The translations under genes were made by a program, and so were the position numbers. Source: Dama dama (Eukaryota > Chordata > Mammalia > Artiodactyla > Cervidae). From it: a stretch of DNA of 64,000 nucleotides. Positions 11,535-23,194 of this stretch are shown piece by piece. The stretch spans positions 52,341,001 to 52,405,000 of the forward strand of contig NC_083701.1 in the NCBI RefSeq assembly GCF_033118175.1. Reading direction: 5' to 3'. The notes below the pieces were generated by a model. It saw only the letters and a program-made list of their open reading frames with translations, had not been told where the DNA came from and did no database searches. The stretch's first letter is position 1; each line of letters opens with the position of its first letter.

Positions 11535-11989
11535 AGCTCATTGACTCCTGGTAGACACAGGTGCCATTCTTTCTACAATAAAGCCTGCCACCTTTGTTCA
11601 ACCTTCCTCTGAGTAGGCATGACAAGCAGGTGGTAGGTGTTTCAAATAGCCCACAGATTTTCCCTCTTGTCTCTAATTGTGACCTCTGAGTCCCTTACTG
11701 GAAAATATTCCTTCCTGCTTTATGATTTAATAGGAAGTTTTAATAGGGAGATACTTTCTTTGCAAATGGAATTGTAACATTAAATGTACATCAGTGGGGC
11801 TGTTTCTCATGGTTCCAGAAGATTCCTCTATCTATAAGAATTGTGTCTGCACTGTATATATTTTGCCTTCTTAATTTTTGATTTACATCCCAAGTAAATA
11901 TCTTGCTCCTCTACCTGACACTCATGAACTAAAAATTCCAATGGCATCAGAGATAGAATAACCTATTAAAGTTCAAATAGATTCTACAA
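11535..11989 (+). pseudogene. Endogenous retrovirus protease remnant
   Basis: The codons at 11548-11583 read as the retroviral aspartic-protease active site, LVDTGA, followed by a short hydrophobic run. A TGA lies two codons upstream and further stops follow, so there is no working protein. It fits the class I (gammaretrovirus-like) order pro-RT-RNase H-IN seen downstream on the same strand. The rest of the domain is too diverged to trace by eye. Confidence rests on the motif plus the downstream pol blocks. Confidence 0.7.
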
Positions 11990-12870
11990 AACTGATACCC
12001 AAACTTCTCCCAATATCCCTTGAGGCCAGAAGCAAAGAAGGGCTCAAACCTGTAGTTGCAAGACATATACAAAGGTCTCATATCCAGTACTAGCCCTGGT
12101 AACACTCCCATACTGCCAGTAAATAAAACAATTGGATGAGGATATTAATTTGTTAAAGACCTCAAGGCTTTGAACAAACCTATTATCCATCTTTTCTCAG
12201 TAGTAGTAGTACCTAACCCAGATAGCAATCTTTCATCATTTCCTCCTGAGGCAACTTGCAGGAATGATATCACAGAGCAGGAAAGAATGATTTTCAATCA
12301 GAGGTCCAGGATCACCATTGAGGATAATAGGGAAACTCTGTGGGTTATTTAAATGCCTACCACCTGTGTGGTATGTTTACACAGAGGAAGATGGAACAAA
12401 GACAGCAGGAGTTAATAGCATCCTCAGAGAAATTAATTCCTCCTGTAAGAAACTTGTTTCATTGTATGTTTGCTCTATCTTGGTATGCCTCTAGAGCAGA
12501 ACAATATACCTGGATATCCACTTTCCAGAAGACCACTCATATTTTTTCCTAGGTTTTCAATTAAGACTTAAAGAATCTAAATTCTCTTGTGATTCAGTTA
12601 TGGTGCAACGTGTGGATGATCTCTTAATTTGTTCAGACAATGAGGATGTTCTTCAAAAACATCCCAATTATTTGTGCTTAGCCCTAGAAAAAAAGGGACT
12701 TTTATAAATTTTGAAAAGATAAATGTAATTTCTTCAAGGTCTAGCCTGTTATTTAGGTTGTGACATATCTCAGAAGGTCAAAACATCTCTCCTGATGGAC
12801 TGAAGACCATCCAATCTTATCCTAGGACCCTTACAAAACAATAATTGAAGGAAAAATATGGGTTTGACTG
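11990..12870 (+). pseudogene. Endogenous retrovirus reverse transcriptase remnant
   Basis: The N-terminal RT anchor reads as QYPLRPEAKKGLKPVV from about 12012. Next comes a 'KDLKALNKP' block near 12160 and a PNPDSNLSS-like block near 12215 (60-codon frame 12170-12352). The catalytic box at 12603-12632 reads VQRVDDLLIC, where the usual Tyr before VDD is Arg. Several stops and frameshifts separate the blocks, for example TAA near 12704. Class I ERV by block order. It cannot make enzyme. Confidence 0.85.
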
Positions 12871-14182
12871 TATATTTCAACAAATGTGTAACAAATTTTT
12901 CTGAGACTGCAATACCTCTTTGAGAATTAACCAAGGCTTCAGTAACAGAACCTCTCTTTTGGGAGCCTAAATGTGAACAGACATTCTGTAGCCTAAAGAA
13001 GTCTCTTCAACAATCTTCTCTAAATTTCACTAGCTATTAAAATCCATTTTCTCTCTTTGTGCATGAGCGATCTGAACAACGCCTTAGGTTTTTAATTTAA
13101 CCTCATGGGAAACATCAAAAACCCATTGCTTATAATAGTTTCATCCTTGGCCTGGTTGGAATTCTTTATCTCCTGTGTTTTGGGGCAATAGCTGTCACTG
13201 CCAAACCTGTTGATAGCATACTTCTGCAGAGCTACACTTCTGCTTATTCCCCTGCCTGAACTCATGGGTTCCTCTGTGGTACAGACATTAATATTGATTG
13301 AACACAACACTTTTTCAGCCAGCCAATTAACTTCTTATGAGATTCTGTTACTCTCTTACTGTCACCTTTTTATTCACTGCTGCATTACATTCATCGCTCT
13401 GTATCCACGAAGAATTGGTTTCAGGCTTCTCTCCACCATACCAAAATCCACAGATGCTAAATCACTTACATAAAATAGCATAGTATTTGCACATAACATG
13501 CATATCCCCTCTAGATTGCTTATAATACTTCATGAAATGTAAATGCTATGTAAGCAGTTGCAAATACAATGTAAATACTATATAAATAGTTGTTGGTGAG
13601 TGGTAAATTAATGTTTTGTTTTTGGAGAGCCAGTCTGAATTTTTTTTTTTTTTTTTTGGAATATTTACAACCTGTTGTTGATTGAATCTACATATGCAAA
13701 ATTCTTGGACACAGAGGACCAACTATATTCTAAATCCTGTCATTCTCCTCTCTTTACCAGACAAGGAGGAACATCATGTTTGCCTTACTTTCCTTAAGGG
13801 ATGTTCTGTACATTATTTGGATTTATAGATACTCCTGTTGATAACCCTGATCTAGAATTATTTGTTGATAGACTGTATTTCAAACAACAACTTGGAGGAT
13901 ATCAAATAGCATATAATATCACTAATTTAAACTCATGTTTAGAATATAATTCTTTACCTGAAATAAAATCATCCCAGGTGACAGAGCTTATTTACTAGAT
14001 CTTGCTAATTAGCCAAAGACTGGAGAGTAAATATATATGCAGATAGTAGGTGTGCTTTCAGAGTAGTACATGATCTTGGAATGCTTTGGGATAAAAAAGG
14101 GATTTCTCGCCTCTGTAGGAATTCCGAGCAAAGATAGACAGCAAGTTTAAAGGAGCACTTAGATGCAGTCCTACTTCATAGA
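12871..14182 (+). pseudogene. Endogenous retrovirus connection and RNase H remnant
   Basis: Class I pol continues after the RT. The connection domain is scattered at 12900-13340, with a 'CRATLLLIPL' type block inside 13210-13473. After the DNA transposon insert, a 65-codon frame (13801-13998) reads TPVDNPDLELFVDRLYF, the start of RNase H with its first catalytic Asp. Later blocks up to 14180 are broken by stops. The near full-length BovB at 14183-17618 then splits the domain, and the RNase H end resumes at about 17622. Confidence 0.75.
13395..13735. mobile_element. MARNA/Tigger-like DNA transposon in ERV pol
   Basis: 'tgtatccacgaagaattggt' and 'ccaaaatccacagatgct' on one side, and 'ttgattgaatctacatatgc' with 'cacagaggaccaactatatt' on the other, form imperfect terminal inverted repeats around an AT-rich core. 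It is the same element type as at 1935-2297. ERV pol sequence lies on both sides. Confidence 0.6.
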
Positions 14183-17100
14183 GTTCAGTTCAGTTCAGTC
14201 GCTCAGTCATGTCCAACTCTTTGCGACCCCATGAATCGCAGCACGCCAGGTCTCCCTATCCATCACCAACTCCCGGAGTTTACTCAAACTCATGCCCATC
14301 GAGTCGGTGATGCCATCCAGCCATCTCATCCTCTGTCAGCCCTTTCTCCTCCTGCCCCCAATCCCTCCCAGCATCAGGGTCTTTTCCAATGAGTCAACTC
14401 TTTGCATGAGGTGCCAAAGTATTGGAGTTTCAGCTTCAGCATCAGTCCCTCCAATGAACGCCCAGGACTTATCTCCTTCAAGATGGGCTGGTTGGATCTC
14501 CCTGCAGGCCAAGGGACTCTCAAGAGTCTTCTCCAACACCACAGTTCAAAAGCATCAATTTTTCGGCACTCAGCTTTCTTCACAGTCCAACTCTCACATC
14601 CATACATGACCACTGGAAAAACCATAGCCTTGACCAGATGGACCTTTGTTGACAAAGTAATGTCTCTGCTTTTTAATATGCTATCTAGGTTGGTCATAAC
14701 TTTCCTTCCAAGGAGTAAACATCTTTTAATTTCATGGCTGCAGTCACCATCTGCAGTAATTTTGGAGCCCAAAAAAATAAAGTCTGACAGTTTCCACTGT
14801 CTCCCCATCTATTTCCCATGAGGTGATGGGATCAGATGCCATGATCTTAGTTTTCTGAATGTTGAGCTTTAAGCCAACTTTTTCACTCTCCTCTTTCACT
14901 TTCATCAAGAGGTTTTTTAGTTCCTCTTCACTTTCTGCCATAAGGGTGGTGTCATCTGCATATCTGAGGTTACTGATATTACACCCGGCAATCTTGATTC
15001 CAGCTTGTGCTTCTTCCAGCCCAGCGTTTCTCATGATGTACTCTGCATATAAGTTAAATAAGCAGGGTGACAATATTACAGCCTTGATATACTCCTTTTC
15101 CTATTTGGAACCAGTCTGTTGTTCCATGTCCAGTTCTAACTGTTGCTTCCTGACCTGCATATAGGTTTCTCAAGAGGCAGGTCAGGTGGTCTGGTATTCC
15201 CATCTCTTTCAGAATTTTCCACAGTTTATTGTGATCCACACAGTTGAAGGCTTTGGCATAGTCCATAAAGCAGAAATAGATGTTTTTCTGGAACCCTCTT
15301 GCTTTTTCGATGATCCAGTGGATATTAGCGATTTGATCTCTGGTTCCCCTGCCTTTTTTAAAATGAGCTTGAACATCTGGAAGTTCTCGGTTCACATATT
15401 GCTGAAGCCTGGCTTGGAGAATTTTGAGCATTACTTTACTAGCGTGTGAGATGAGTGCAATTGTGCGATAGTTTGAGCATTCTTTGGGATTGCCTTTCTT
15501 AGCGATTGGAATGACAACGGACCTTTTCCAGTCCTGTGGCCACTGCTGAGTTTTCCAAATTTGCTGGCATATTGAGTGCAGCACTTACACAGCATCATCT
15601 TTCAGTATTTGAAATAACTCAACTGGAATTCCATCACATCCACTAGCTTTGTTTGTAGTGATTCTTTCTAAGGCCCACTTGACTTCATATTCCAGGATAT
15701 CTGGCTCTAGGTGAGTGATCACACCATCGTGATTATCTGGGTCATGAAGATCTTTTTTGTACAGTTCTTCTGTGTATTCTTGCCACATCTTCTTAATATC
15801 TTCTGCTAGGTTAGGTCCTATTCTGTTAGATCCATACCATTTCTGTCCTTTACTGAGCCCATTTTTGCATGAAATGTTCCCTTGGTATCTCTAATTTTCT
15901 TGAAGAGATCTCTAGTCTTTCCCATTCTGTTGTTTTCCTCTGTTTCTTTGCATTGATCACTGAGGAAGGCTTTCTTATCTCTCCTGGCTATTCTTTGGAA
16001 CTCTGCATTCAAATGGGAATATCTTTCGTCTTCTCCTTTGCTTTCTGCTTCTCTTCTTTTCACAGCTATTTGTAAGGCCTCCTCAAACAACCATTTTGCC
16101 TTTTTGCATTTCTTTTCCATGGGGATGGTCTTGATCCCTGTCTTCTGTACAGTGTCATGAATCTCCGTCCATAGTTCATCAGGCTTTCTGTCTATCAGAT
16201 CTAGTCCCTTAAATCTATTTCTCACTTCGACTGTATATGCATAAGGGATTTGATTTAGGTCATACCTGAGTGGTCTAGTGGTTATCCCTACCTTCTTCAG
16301 TTTAAATCTGAATTTGGCAATAAGGAATTCATGTCTGAGCCAGAATCATCTCCAGGTCTTCTTTTTGCTGACTGTATAGAGCTTCTCCATCTTTGGCTGC
16401 ATAGCATATAATCAATCTGATTTTGGTGTTCACCATCTGATGATGTCTGTGTGTAGAGTCTTCTCTTGTGTTTTGGAAGAGGGTGTTTGCTATAACCAGT
16501 GCATTCTCTTGGCAAAGCTCTATTAGCCTTTGCCCTGCTTCATTTTATACCCCAAGGCCAAGTTTGCCTGTCACTCCAGGTATTTCTTGACATCCTATTT
16601 TTGCATTCCAGACCCCTATAATGAAAAGGACATCTTTTTTGAGTATTAGTTCTAAAAGGTCTTGTAGGTCTTCATAGAACCATTGAACCTCAGCTTCTTC
16701 AGAGTTATTGGTTGGGGCACAGGCTTGGATTACCGTGATATTGAATGGTTTGCCTTGGAAATGAACACAGATCATTCTGTTGTTTTTGAGATTGCATCCA
16801 AGTACTGCATTTTGGACTGTTTTGTTGACTATGATGGCTACTCCATTTCTTCTAAGGGATTCCTGCCCACAGTAGTAGATATAATGGTTATCTGAGTTAA
16901 ATTCACCCATTCCAGTCCATTTTAGTTCGCTGATTCCTAGAATGTCGACATTCACTCTTGCCATCTCCTGTTGGACCACTTCCAATTTGCCTTGATTCAT
17001 GGACCTAACATTCCAGGTTCCTATGCAATATTGCTCTTTACAGCATTGGACCTTGCTTCTATCACCAGTCCCATCTACAACTGGATATTGTTTTTGCTTT

Positions 17101-17618
17101 GGCTCCATCCCTTCATTCTTTCTGGAGTTATTTCTCCACTGATTGCCAGTAGCATACTGGGCACCTAACGACCTGGGGATTTTCTCTTACAGTATCCTAT
17201 CATTTTGCCTTCTCATACTGCTCATGGGGTTCTCAAGGCAAGAATACTGAAGTGGTTTGCCATTCCCTTCTCCAGTGGGCCACATTCTGTCAGACCCCTC
17301 CACCATGACCCGACCATCTTGGGTGGCCCCACACAGCATGGCTTAGCTTCATTGAGTTAGACAAGGCTGTGGTCCTGTGATCAGATTGGCTAGTTTTCTG
17401 TGATTATGCTTTTAGTGTGTCTGCCCTCTGATGCCCTCTCGCAACACCTACCGTCTTACTTGGGTTTCTCTTACCTTGGATGTGGGGTATCTCTTCACGG
17501 CAGCTCCAGCAAAGTGCAGCCGCTGCTCCTTACCTTGGACGAGGGGTATCTTTTCACGGCCACCCCTCCTGACCTTGAACGTGGAGTAGCTCCACTTGGC
17601 CTTCCTGCGAGGCAACTA
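14183..17618 (-). mobile_element. Near full-length BovB LINE (RTE clade)
   Basis: The 3' end is at left ((agttc)n tail at 14183-14200) and the 5' UTR at right, ending near 'cttcctgcgaggcaac' at about 17615. At about 3.4 kb it is the most complete BovB in the window. It holds 5' UTR (about 17109-17618), endonuclease, RT and 3' UTR. It is inserted in ERV RNase H. I could not assign a convincing TSD. Compared with 52374-53562, this copy has the short 5' UTR, lacking about 830 bp between the positions matching 17420 and 17448. Confidence 0.95.
14374..17108 (-). pseudogene. BovB endonuclease/reverse transcriptase ORF, disabled
   Basis: The start codon at 17106-17108 opens MEPKQKQYPVV, the usual BovB ORF start. 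The first 187 codons are the apurinic-type endonuclease (GTWNVRSMN, ISELKWTGMGEF). The catalytic GDWN box reads GVWNAK (Asp to Val) and the frame ends at a TAA at 16545. Later blocks are 16225-15818 (linker), 15788-15585, 15584-15054 (RT with KGRGTRDQIANI; motif A FMDYAKAFN) and 15073-14744 (NLRYADDTTLMAES, catalytic YADD intact). The last block is the C-terminal region 14808-14374. Stops and frameshifts separate all of them. When intact this protein nicks target DNA and copies BovB, and probably SINE, RNA. Confidence 0.93.
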
Positions 17619-17621
17619 TTA

Positions 17622-18150
17622 TAAAGATTGGAGCTCATGCACAAAGACATAAAAAGAATGCTAAAAGACATACTCTAGCACATCACCATGCCAAAATGAA
17701 TCATGTTTAATCAAGATTATGATTCTATAAGGGTTAATTTATCTGAAGCAATTCAAAGAGGCTGTTATAAAACAATATTTATAAGACACTCTGAAGATAC
17801 CTGTTTGGTGGCATCAAATGATTTCAAAAAGATAGTAGCTAAATTTCTCCATGAAACTACTCATTGCAGTAAGGACAACTGGATATGGATTTGTAAGCAT
17901 TGGTGGGGAAGCTTAAAAAAACAGCTGAAGTTTTTTGAGAGATCATATGTTACCTATCAACACATATCCTAGAAAAACTGAAATGATGAGACACAGTCAA
18001 GACCCAAAGCCTCAAGGGTCCTTGAACAACTTGAGTTGGATTTTACATAGCTTATTCCTGCTTTCAAGATGATTTGCAGTATTTCTTGTATTAGAAGTGA
18101 AGTTCTTGAACACATGGATCTTCCTATTACCAGTTCATAGGAACATAAAT
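17622..18150 (+). pseudogene. Endogenous retrovirus RNase H end and integrase N-terminus remnant
   Basis: The first about 80 bp look like the end of RNase H. An 89-codon frame at 17703-17972 carries FLHETTHCSKDN and KHWWGSLKKQ. The HETTH spacing is the His-His half of the integrase HHCC zinc-binding domain. The Cys half near 'SYVTYQH' is damaged. After a stop, the start of the catalytic core may continue near 18000-18060. It links to 12871-14182 across the BovB insertion. Nothing downstream is clearly env. Confidence 0.75.
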
Positions 18151-19129
18151 TTTATATCCTTGAGGGAGTAGCCCAGAATGCCATAAGTACTAATGGGAGT
18201 ACATTCAATAAAGAGAACCCAAGGGATTCTAATTTTTTTTGTTTTTTTAATGAAAGGCTTGCTTTTGTTGTCATTTCACAGGAATCATTTGTCAAATATC
18301 AAGAGGTTTTATCTTTATTTTTAAAATTATTTTTAAATTTTTATGAATTTAAGAATGTTATTGGCCCTTTCAACTTTTCTGAAAGACTGTGAGTGTTAAG
18401 AATAGTGTAGTGACAGGTAACATCTTACAGAGTTCTTTTATAATGGATCACATAAAGTGTGTCTTGATAACCTGATATGAAAATCAGTATGTTCTGTGTT
18501 AGAAACAAAATCAAGCAACTTTTTAGTAACTAAAATTTTGCAGCTTAAATTTAGCACCCTCTCTATGACAATAGGCCAAATATTTTCTACCTGGAAAAGA
18601 TGAATAGCAAATTTAATATGTAACCCAGTTAACGTCTGGCTACGGTTCAGACCTCGTGCTATGAACAAGTCTTTTTTTTCTGGATTTTCATGTGCCTCTG
18701 CTTGATAAATATTTCCTTAATGGTCAAGACACCTGATCCTATTTGCCTCAGACTAATACCTCATGCACTTTTTGAACAGTGTTGCTGTTGTATGCACACA
18801 ACAACTCTCATCATACAAATAACCAACCTGGAACTAATGTCTCAGCTGTGTGCTCCAAATTGAGACCATTCTTGATTATTCAGGAAAGCTACCTAAATTA
18901 CTGACTCATTGTTTATGTGAAAAAATTAGAGTATTGTTCCCATAAATGAGACACACAAATTATACAGAAAAGAGTAAAAGATACATATCAATAATTGTGG
19001 TAGAAGTCATTAATGATGCTACTTCTGCCATACATGGGATACCATACATGGTTCAGTCTCATTTCACTGCCATGAATGGTGAAGAACAAAAAATCACAAA
19101 ATGCTGGATTTATGTTGGCTCCTTATAGT
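18151..19129. other. Unassigned sequence after ERV integrase
   Basis: Homopolymer T/A runs at 18230-18350 and short frames only. I could not find env motifs or a 3' LTR. Confidence 0.45.
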
Positions 19130-19845
19130 TTATTTTATAAAAGTTTGTACCTCTTTATCCCCATCCCTATTATACCTCCTTACCCTCTCCCCACTGATAA
19201 CTACTAGTTTGTTCTCTATACCTATGAATCTGTTTTGTTATATTTGTTAATTTGTTTTATTTTTAGATTCCATATGTAAGTGATAACAATATTTGTCTTT
19301 CTCTGTATGACTTACTTTGCTAAGAGTAATAGTAGGTTCATCCATGTTGTTATTCCATTGTATATGTTATATATATACACCATGTCCTCTTTATTCATTA
19401 TTATTTTGACTATTATAAATAAAGCTACCATGAACGTTAAGTTTGTATATCTTTTTGAATTAGTGTTTTCATTTTCTGTAGATGAATACCCAGGAATGGA
19501 ACTGCTGGATCATATAGTAGTTGTATTTTTATTTATTTATTTTCTTTTTGAGAAACCTTCCATACAATTTTTCAGAGTAGTTGCACCAATTTACATCCTT
19601 ACTAACAGTGTAATAGGATTCCCTTTTCTCCACATCCTCGCTAACATTTGTTATTTGTAGATCTTTTAATGATAATCATTCTGACATGTTTGAGGTGATA
19701 CTTCATTGTGGTTTTATGATGCATTTCCTTGATGATTATCAATGTTGAACATCTCTTTATTTGCCTGTTGTCCATCTGTTTATCTTCTTTGGAAAAATGA
19801 CTATTCATGTCTTCTGTTCATTCTTAAATTGGATACAAGATGCAA
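19130..19845 (-). mobile_element. Ancient L1 ORF2 3' fragment
   Basis: Minus-strand L1 landmarks include 'ctatttgcctgttgtccatc', 'cattccaggaatggaactgctgg'-type text at 19488-19510, 'cctcgctaacatttgttatt' and 'ttcatccatgttgttattcc'. These are the C-terminal ORF2 codons of an old L1, with many stops. Confidence 0.8.
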
Positions 19846-21159
19846 TAAATCCCTTACTCTAGATTCTTGAAATAGAAGTTTCTCATTATCAAAATCTGCA
19901 CTGAATACAGAACTTCAAAGAAATCTTCTTAAGTGAGGCTAGAATGATTGGGAGGCAAAGGGAAATATATCCAGTCATTTGGAATTTTATATATATTTTT
20001 ATAGTTTTCAGTAATGGCATGCTGTTTCAGAAGTTGAAAGTTCACTTGATCTAGATCCTTGAGTCATCATCCCTAGAGTAACATTTGCCAGTGTCTAGCC
20101 CTAAATCAGTTATCAGTCTTGACTCATTTGTATGCTAATGAAAAACTCTGTTGATGAGGTCAGCCTGGCAGAGTTACAACTGCACCAAGTCTGGATGTTT
20201 AATGATTTCTGAAAGTTATTGTAAAACTCTTTGTAGTGTGCCATGTCACTCCAGGGAAGTTTCGATTTTTCAAAAATGAAACAAATTCATGAATGTAATG
20301 TAAACCATATCAAGCAAGTAGCAGAATAAAAACTATGTGTAGTTGCATTATTTACATAAATCAACTTAATAGTATTTTAATTAAATTCAGTATAACTTCT
20401 TTTGTGTCCAGTATGTTGAGAGTTATGTGGTATTTATCAGATGTAGCTTTAATGTATCACAAGCCCTTTCTAAAATGAAAAAAAAAAATAGATTTTCCAC
20501 ATCCTTGAATAACACTTCACCCTGTGGAAACCAAAAATATATGTGTTTAGTGAACTTAATCCAGTGAATGGTATTTCCACAGATCTTTTCATTTACACCT
20601 GAAGTATATTTTAAACTTTAGAATAAGTTACCGAGCCAGTGAATTTTGATAATTTCTCTCTTAGATATAGAAATAAGTGGCCATTCTGTTTATAAATATG
20701 AAATTCAATGACAGTAACCTTTCTTATTACATCTATATGCATTTTCCTAATGAGTAAAATATGTTTTACTCATTTTCCTAATGAGTAAAATAAATACAAA
20801 TTCTTTGTAAAGTGCAATTCAAGACTATAGTACATTTTTAAATAATTGAGTCATTTCAAGTTAAAATAGAATTTCTTAACACATTAACATTGATGTTATA
20901 TAGATTTCTTAAAATTGGTTATTGTATTTTTCCTTCATTTTGTTATCAGTTATAGCTAAGTCTCTTGGAATTCAGTTGACAAAGTCATCTCTTTTTTTAT
21001 TTATTTCAAATACTGCATGAAGAAAGAGAGAAGAGAAAATTCTAGTTCTGTGAGCACTGACATTATTTCTTCATCAAAATAATTATTTTCTCATGCTAGA
21101 ACATTAGGACCAAAAACTAAATAGTGAGAAAGACTATAATTGCCAATTTATCAGGCAAG
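19846..21159. other. AT-rich unique sequence
   Basis: No element recognised apart from the small repeat at 20740-20792. Confidence 0.55.
20740..20792 (+). repeat. 22-bp direct repeat forming two small hairpins
   Basis: A 22-bp unit occurs at 20740-20761 and 20771-20792, exact. The bases between make an inverted copy, so aatgagtaaaa/ttttactcatt (20750-20775) and tttactcatt/aatgagtaaa (20766-20790) can both pair. This is the footprint expected from a short template switch. Confidence 0.85.
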
Positions 21160-21660
21160 CATGAATGCTTAATTGCTAAGTCATGTCCGACTCTTTGCCA
21201 CCCCTTGAACTGTAGCCAATACTTTGGCCACCTGATGCAAAGAACTGACTCATTTGAAAAGATCCTGATGCTGGAAAAGATTGAAGGCAGGAGGGGAAGG
21301 GGATGACAGAGGATGAGATGATTGGATGGCATCACCGACTCAATGGACATGAGTTTGGGTGAACTCCAGGAGTTGGTGATGGACAGGAAGGCCTGGTATG
21401 CTGCATTCCATGGGGTCGCAAAGAGCCAGACACAACTGAGCAACTGAACTGAACTGAACTGAACTGAACTGAACTGAATTATAGCCTGCCAGGTTCCTCT
21501 GTCCGTGGGATTTCCCAGGCAAGAATTCTGGAGTGAGTTGCAGTGCCCTCATCCAGGGATCGTCCCGATCCAGGGGCTGAACCCAGGTCTCCTGCATCTC
21601 CTGTGTTGCCACGCAGATTCTTTACCTGCATCTCCTGTATTTGGCACTAAGATTCACTGA
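21160..21660 (-). mobile_element. Bov-tA SINE split by a BovB insertion
   Basis: The SINE right end (minus strand) lies at about 21160-21217 ('taagtcatgtccgactcttt'). The rest resumes at about 21482 ('agcctgccaggttcctctgt') and runs through 'gtctcctgcatctcctgtgt' to about 21660. The gap is a BovB 3' fragment in the opposite orientation. Confidence 0.85.
21218..21480 (+). mobile_element. Short BovB 3' fragment nested in a SINE
   Basis: It begins 'aatactttggccacctgatg', includes 'ggcatcaccgactcaatgg' and 'gagttggtgatggacagg', and ends in a long (GAACT)n tail of about six units. The host SINE word 'ctgtagcc' (21210-21217) recurs as 'ttatagcc' just after the tail (21479-21486), consistent with a short diverged TSD. 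Confidence 0.9.
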
Positions 21661-21670
21661 GTCACAGGGG

Positions 21671-22835
21671 AAGCCGACTTTACCAGGCGATGCTACCATT
21701 ATTATTATTTGGATAGCTGATTACACAGTTTTCAGTTTCAACTACTTAAATCCTGTTCTTTAATTGCAATGTACAACCAATTAAAAAATAAACTTGTCCA
21801 ATATTCAGGTTAGGTATTTTGTATAGAGTATTCAATTTTGTCTTAATCAGTGCTAAGATGAATCTTAAAGTGCCTCTCACTGAAGGTACTTATTCTACCT
21901 CATCAGAATTCAAAGTGTTTATCTTAAAGACAAAAATCTCTATGGGTAAAACAGTAGTTGATCAGTTTTGCGATTACATGTAGTAATAAGATTCTGAATG
22001 AGTTATAGTTCCTTTGATCAAGTTGGAGGAGTCAGAGAACCTCTCCTTTCTGGATACAGTGATGAGTCTAAAAGACTGTGACTCAAATTTCTCCTGAAAT
22101 TTTTCAAATTGAAGTGCACAATCTTTTCTCTTTAGTCATAATATTCTATAGAGATGTCCATAAGCTGCCTATAGCTATCATTCCAGATTAGTGCAGTAAG
22201 AGTAGGAAATAAACACTTGGAGAGAAGCAAAGATAAAAGAGAGAGTCCAAGAAATATTGATCTAATGTTTCAGGTCATTCACACCCCAAACCCCTTGTTT
22301 TCTAATCATGTCAATGACTAAATTTTTATTTTGTTAAATCAAAAAGGGTCATTCTCACATGTTAAAGAAGATTGGTTAATCTAGAAAGTGACGTCTGATA
22401 AGTGTGGCAAATGGCTGAATTTAGCAAGGACAGAATAGTTACTATGACTTCAGGTTTCATATATCCTCCTAAGTGGTAATCCACATAGCCAGCTGAATAA
22501 TTCTCTTTTGCAGTTTAGGGGCTCAAAGCTTCTAGCCACTGAAGCTATAGCATTAGGAAATTTTCTAGAATAAAGTCAATAGTTTTGCATATTTTAGGTG
22601 CTTGTTTTGATAAGCAACCACTTAAAAGTTTTAAATTCACACAAAGGTACACTCTCTTGCAAATATAAATACACATACAAACAAAGATATGATGGAACAT
22701 CTAAACCACAATGGAGGTGGCTTTAAACATCAATATATAAATGTTATAGAAAAACACACCGAAAATTTAGATGTTTTGTAAACAATTCCAGTTTATTTTG
22801 TTTCTTTGAGCCATTAACTGACAAATGCCTTTTGA
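21671..22835. other. Unique sequence, nothing recognised
   Basis: No frame above 60 codons and no clear repeat. Confidence 0.55.
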
Positions 22836-23050
22836 GGTCTTCCCAGATGGCGCAGTTGGTAAAGAATCTACCTGCCAATGCAGGGGACACAAGAGATACC
22901 TGTTCAGTCCCTGGGTTGGGAAGATCCCCTGGAGGAGGAAATGACCATCTACCCCAGTATTCTTGCCTGGAAAATTCCATGAATAGAGGAGCCGGCAGGC
23001 TATAGTCCATGGGGTCACAAAGAGTCAGACATGACTGAACACATAGGCAT
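22836..23050 (+). mobile_element. Bov-tA SINE
   Basis: The tRNA-like head 'cagttggtaaagaatctacc' is followed by 'cccagtattcttgcctgg' and 'gggtcacaaagagtcagaca'. Complete head and tail. No clear TSD. Confidence 0.9.
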
Positions 23051-23194
23051 ACACTCCTTTTAACAAATTTTATGGTATGGATAAGAAAGCATGGAAGGGC
23101 CAGCTCAAATATGTTGAATAAGAACAGTTACTTCCTCACAGATGACTTGTTTTGAAGTATCATTTTAACAAGAAGGCAAGACCCTAGATAGAAT

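Noticed and set aside
14183..17618. TSD for the near full-length BovB
   Set aside because: Flanks 'cctacttcatag' and 'aactattataaag' share only short AT words, so no duplication can be claimed.
18151..18960. Retroviral env after the integrase remnant
   Set aside because: No recognisable surface or transmembrane motif, and the frames are short.
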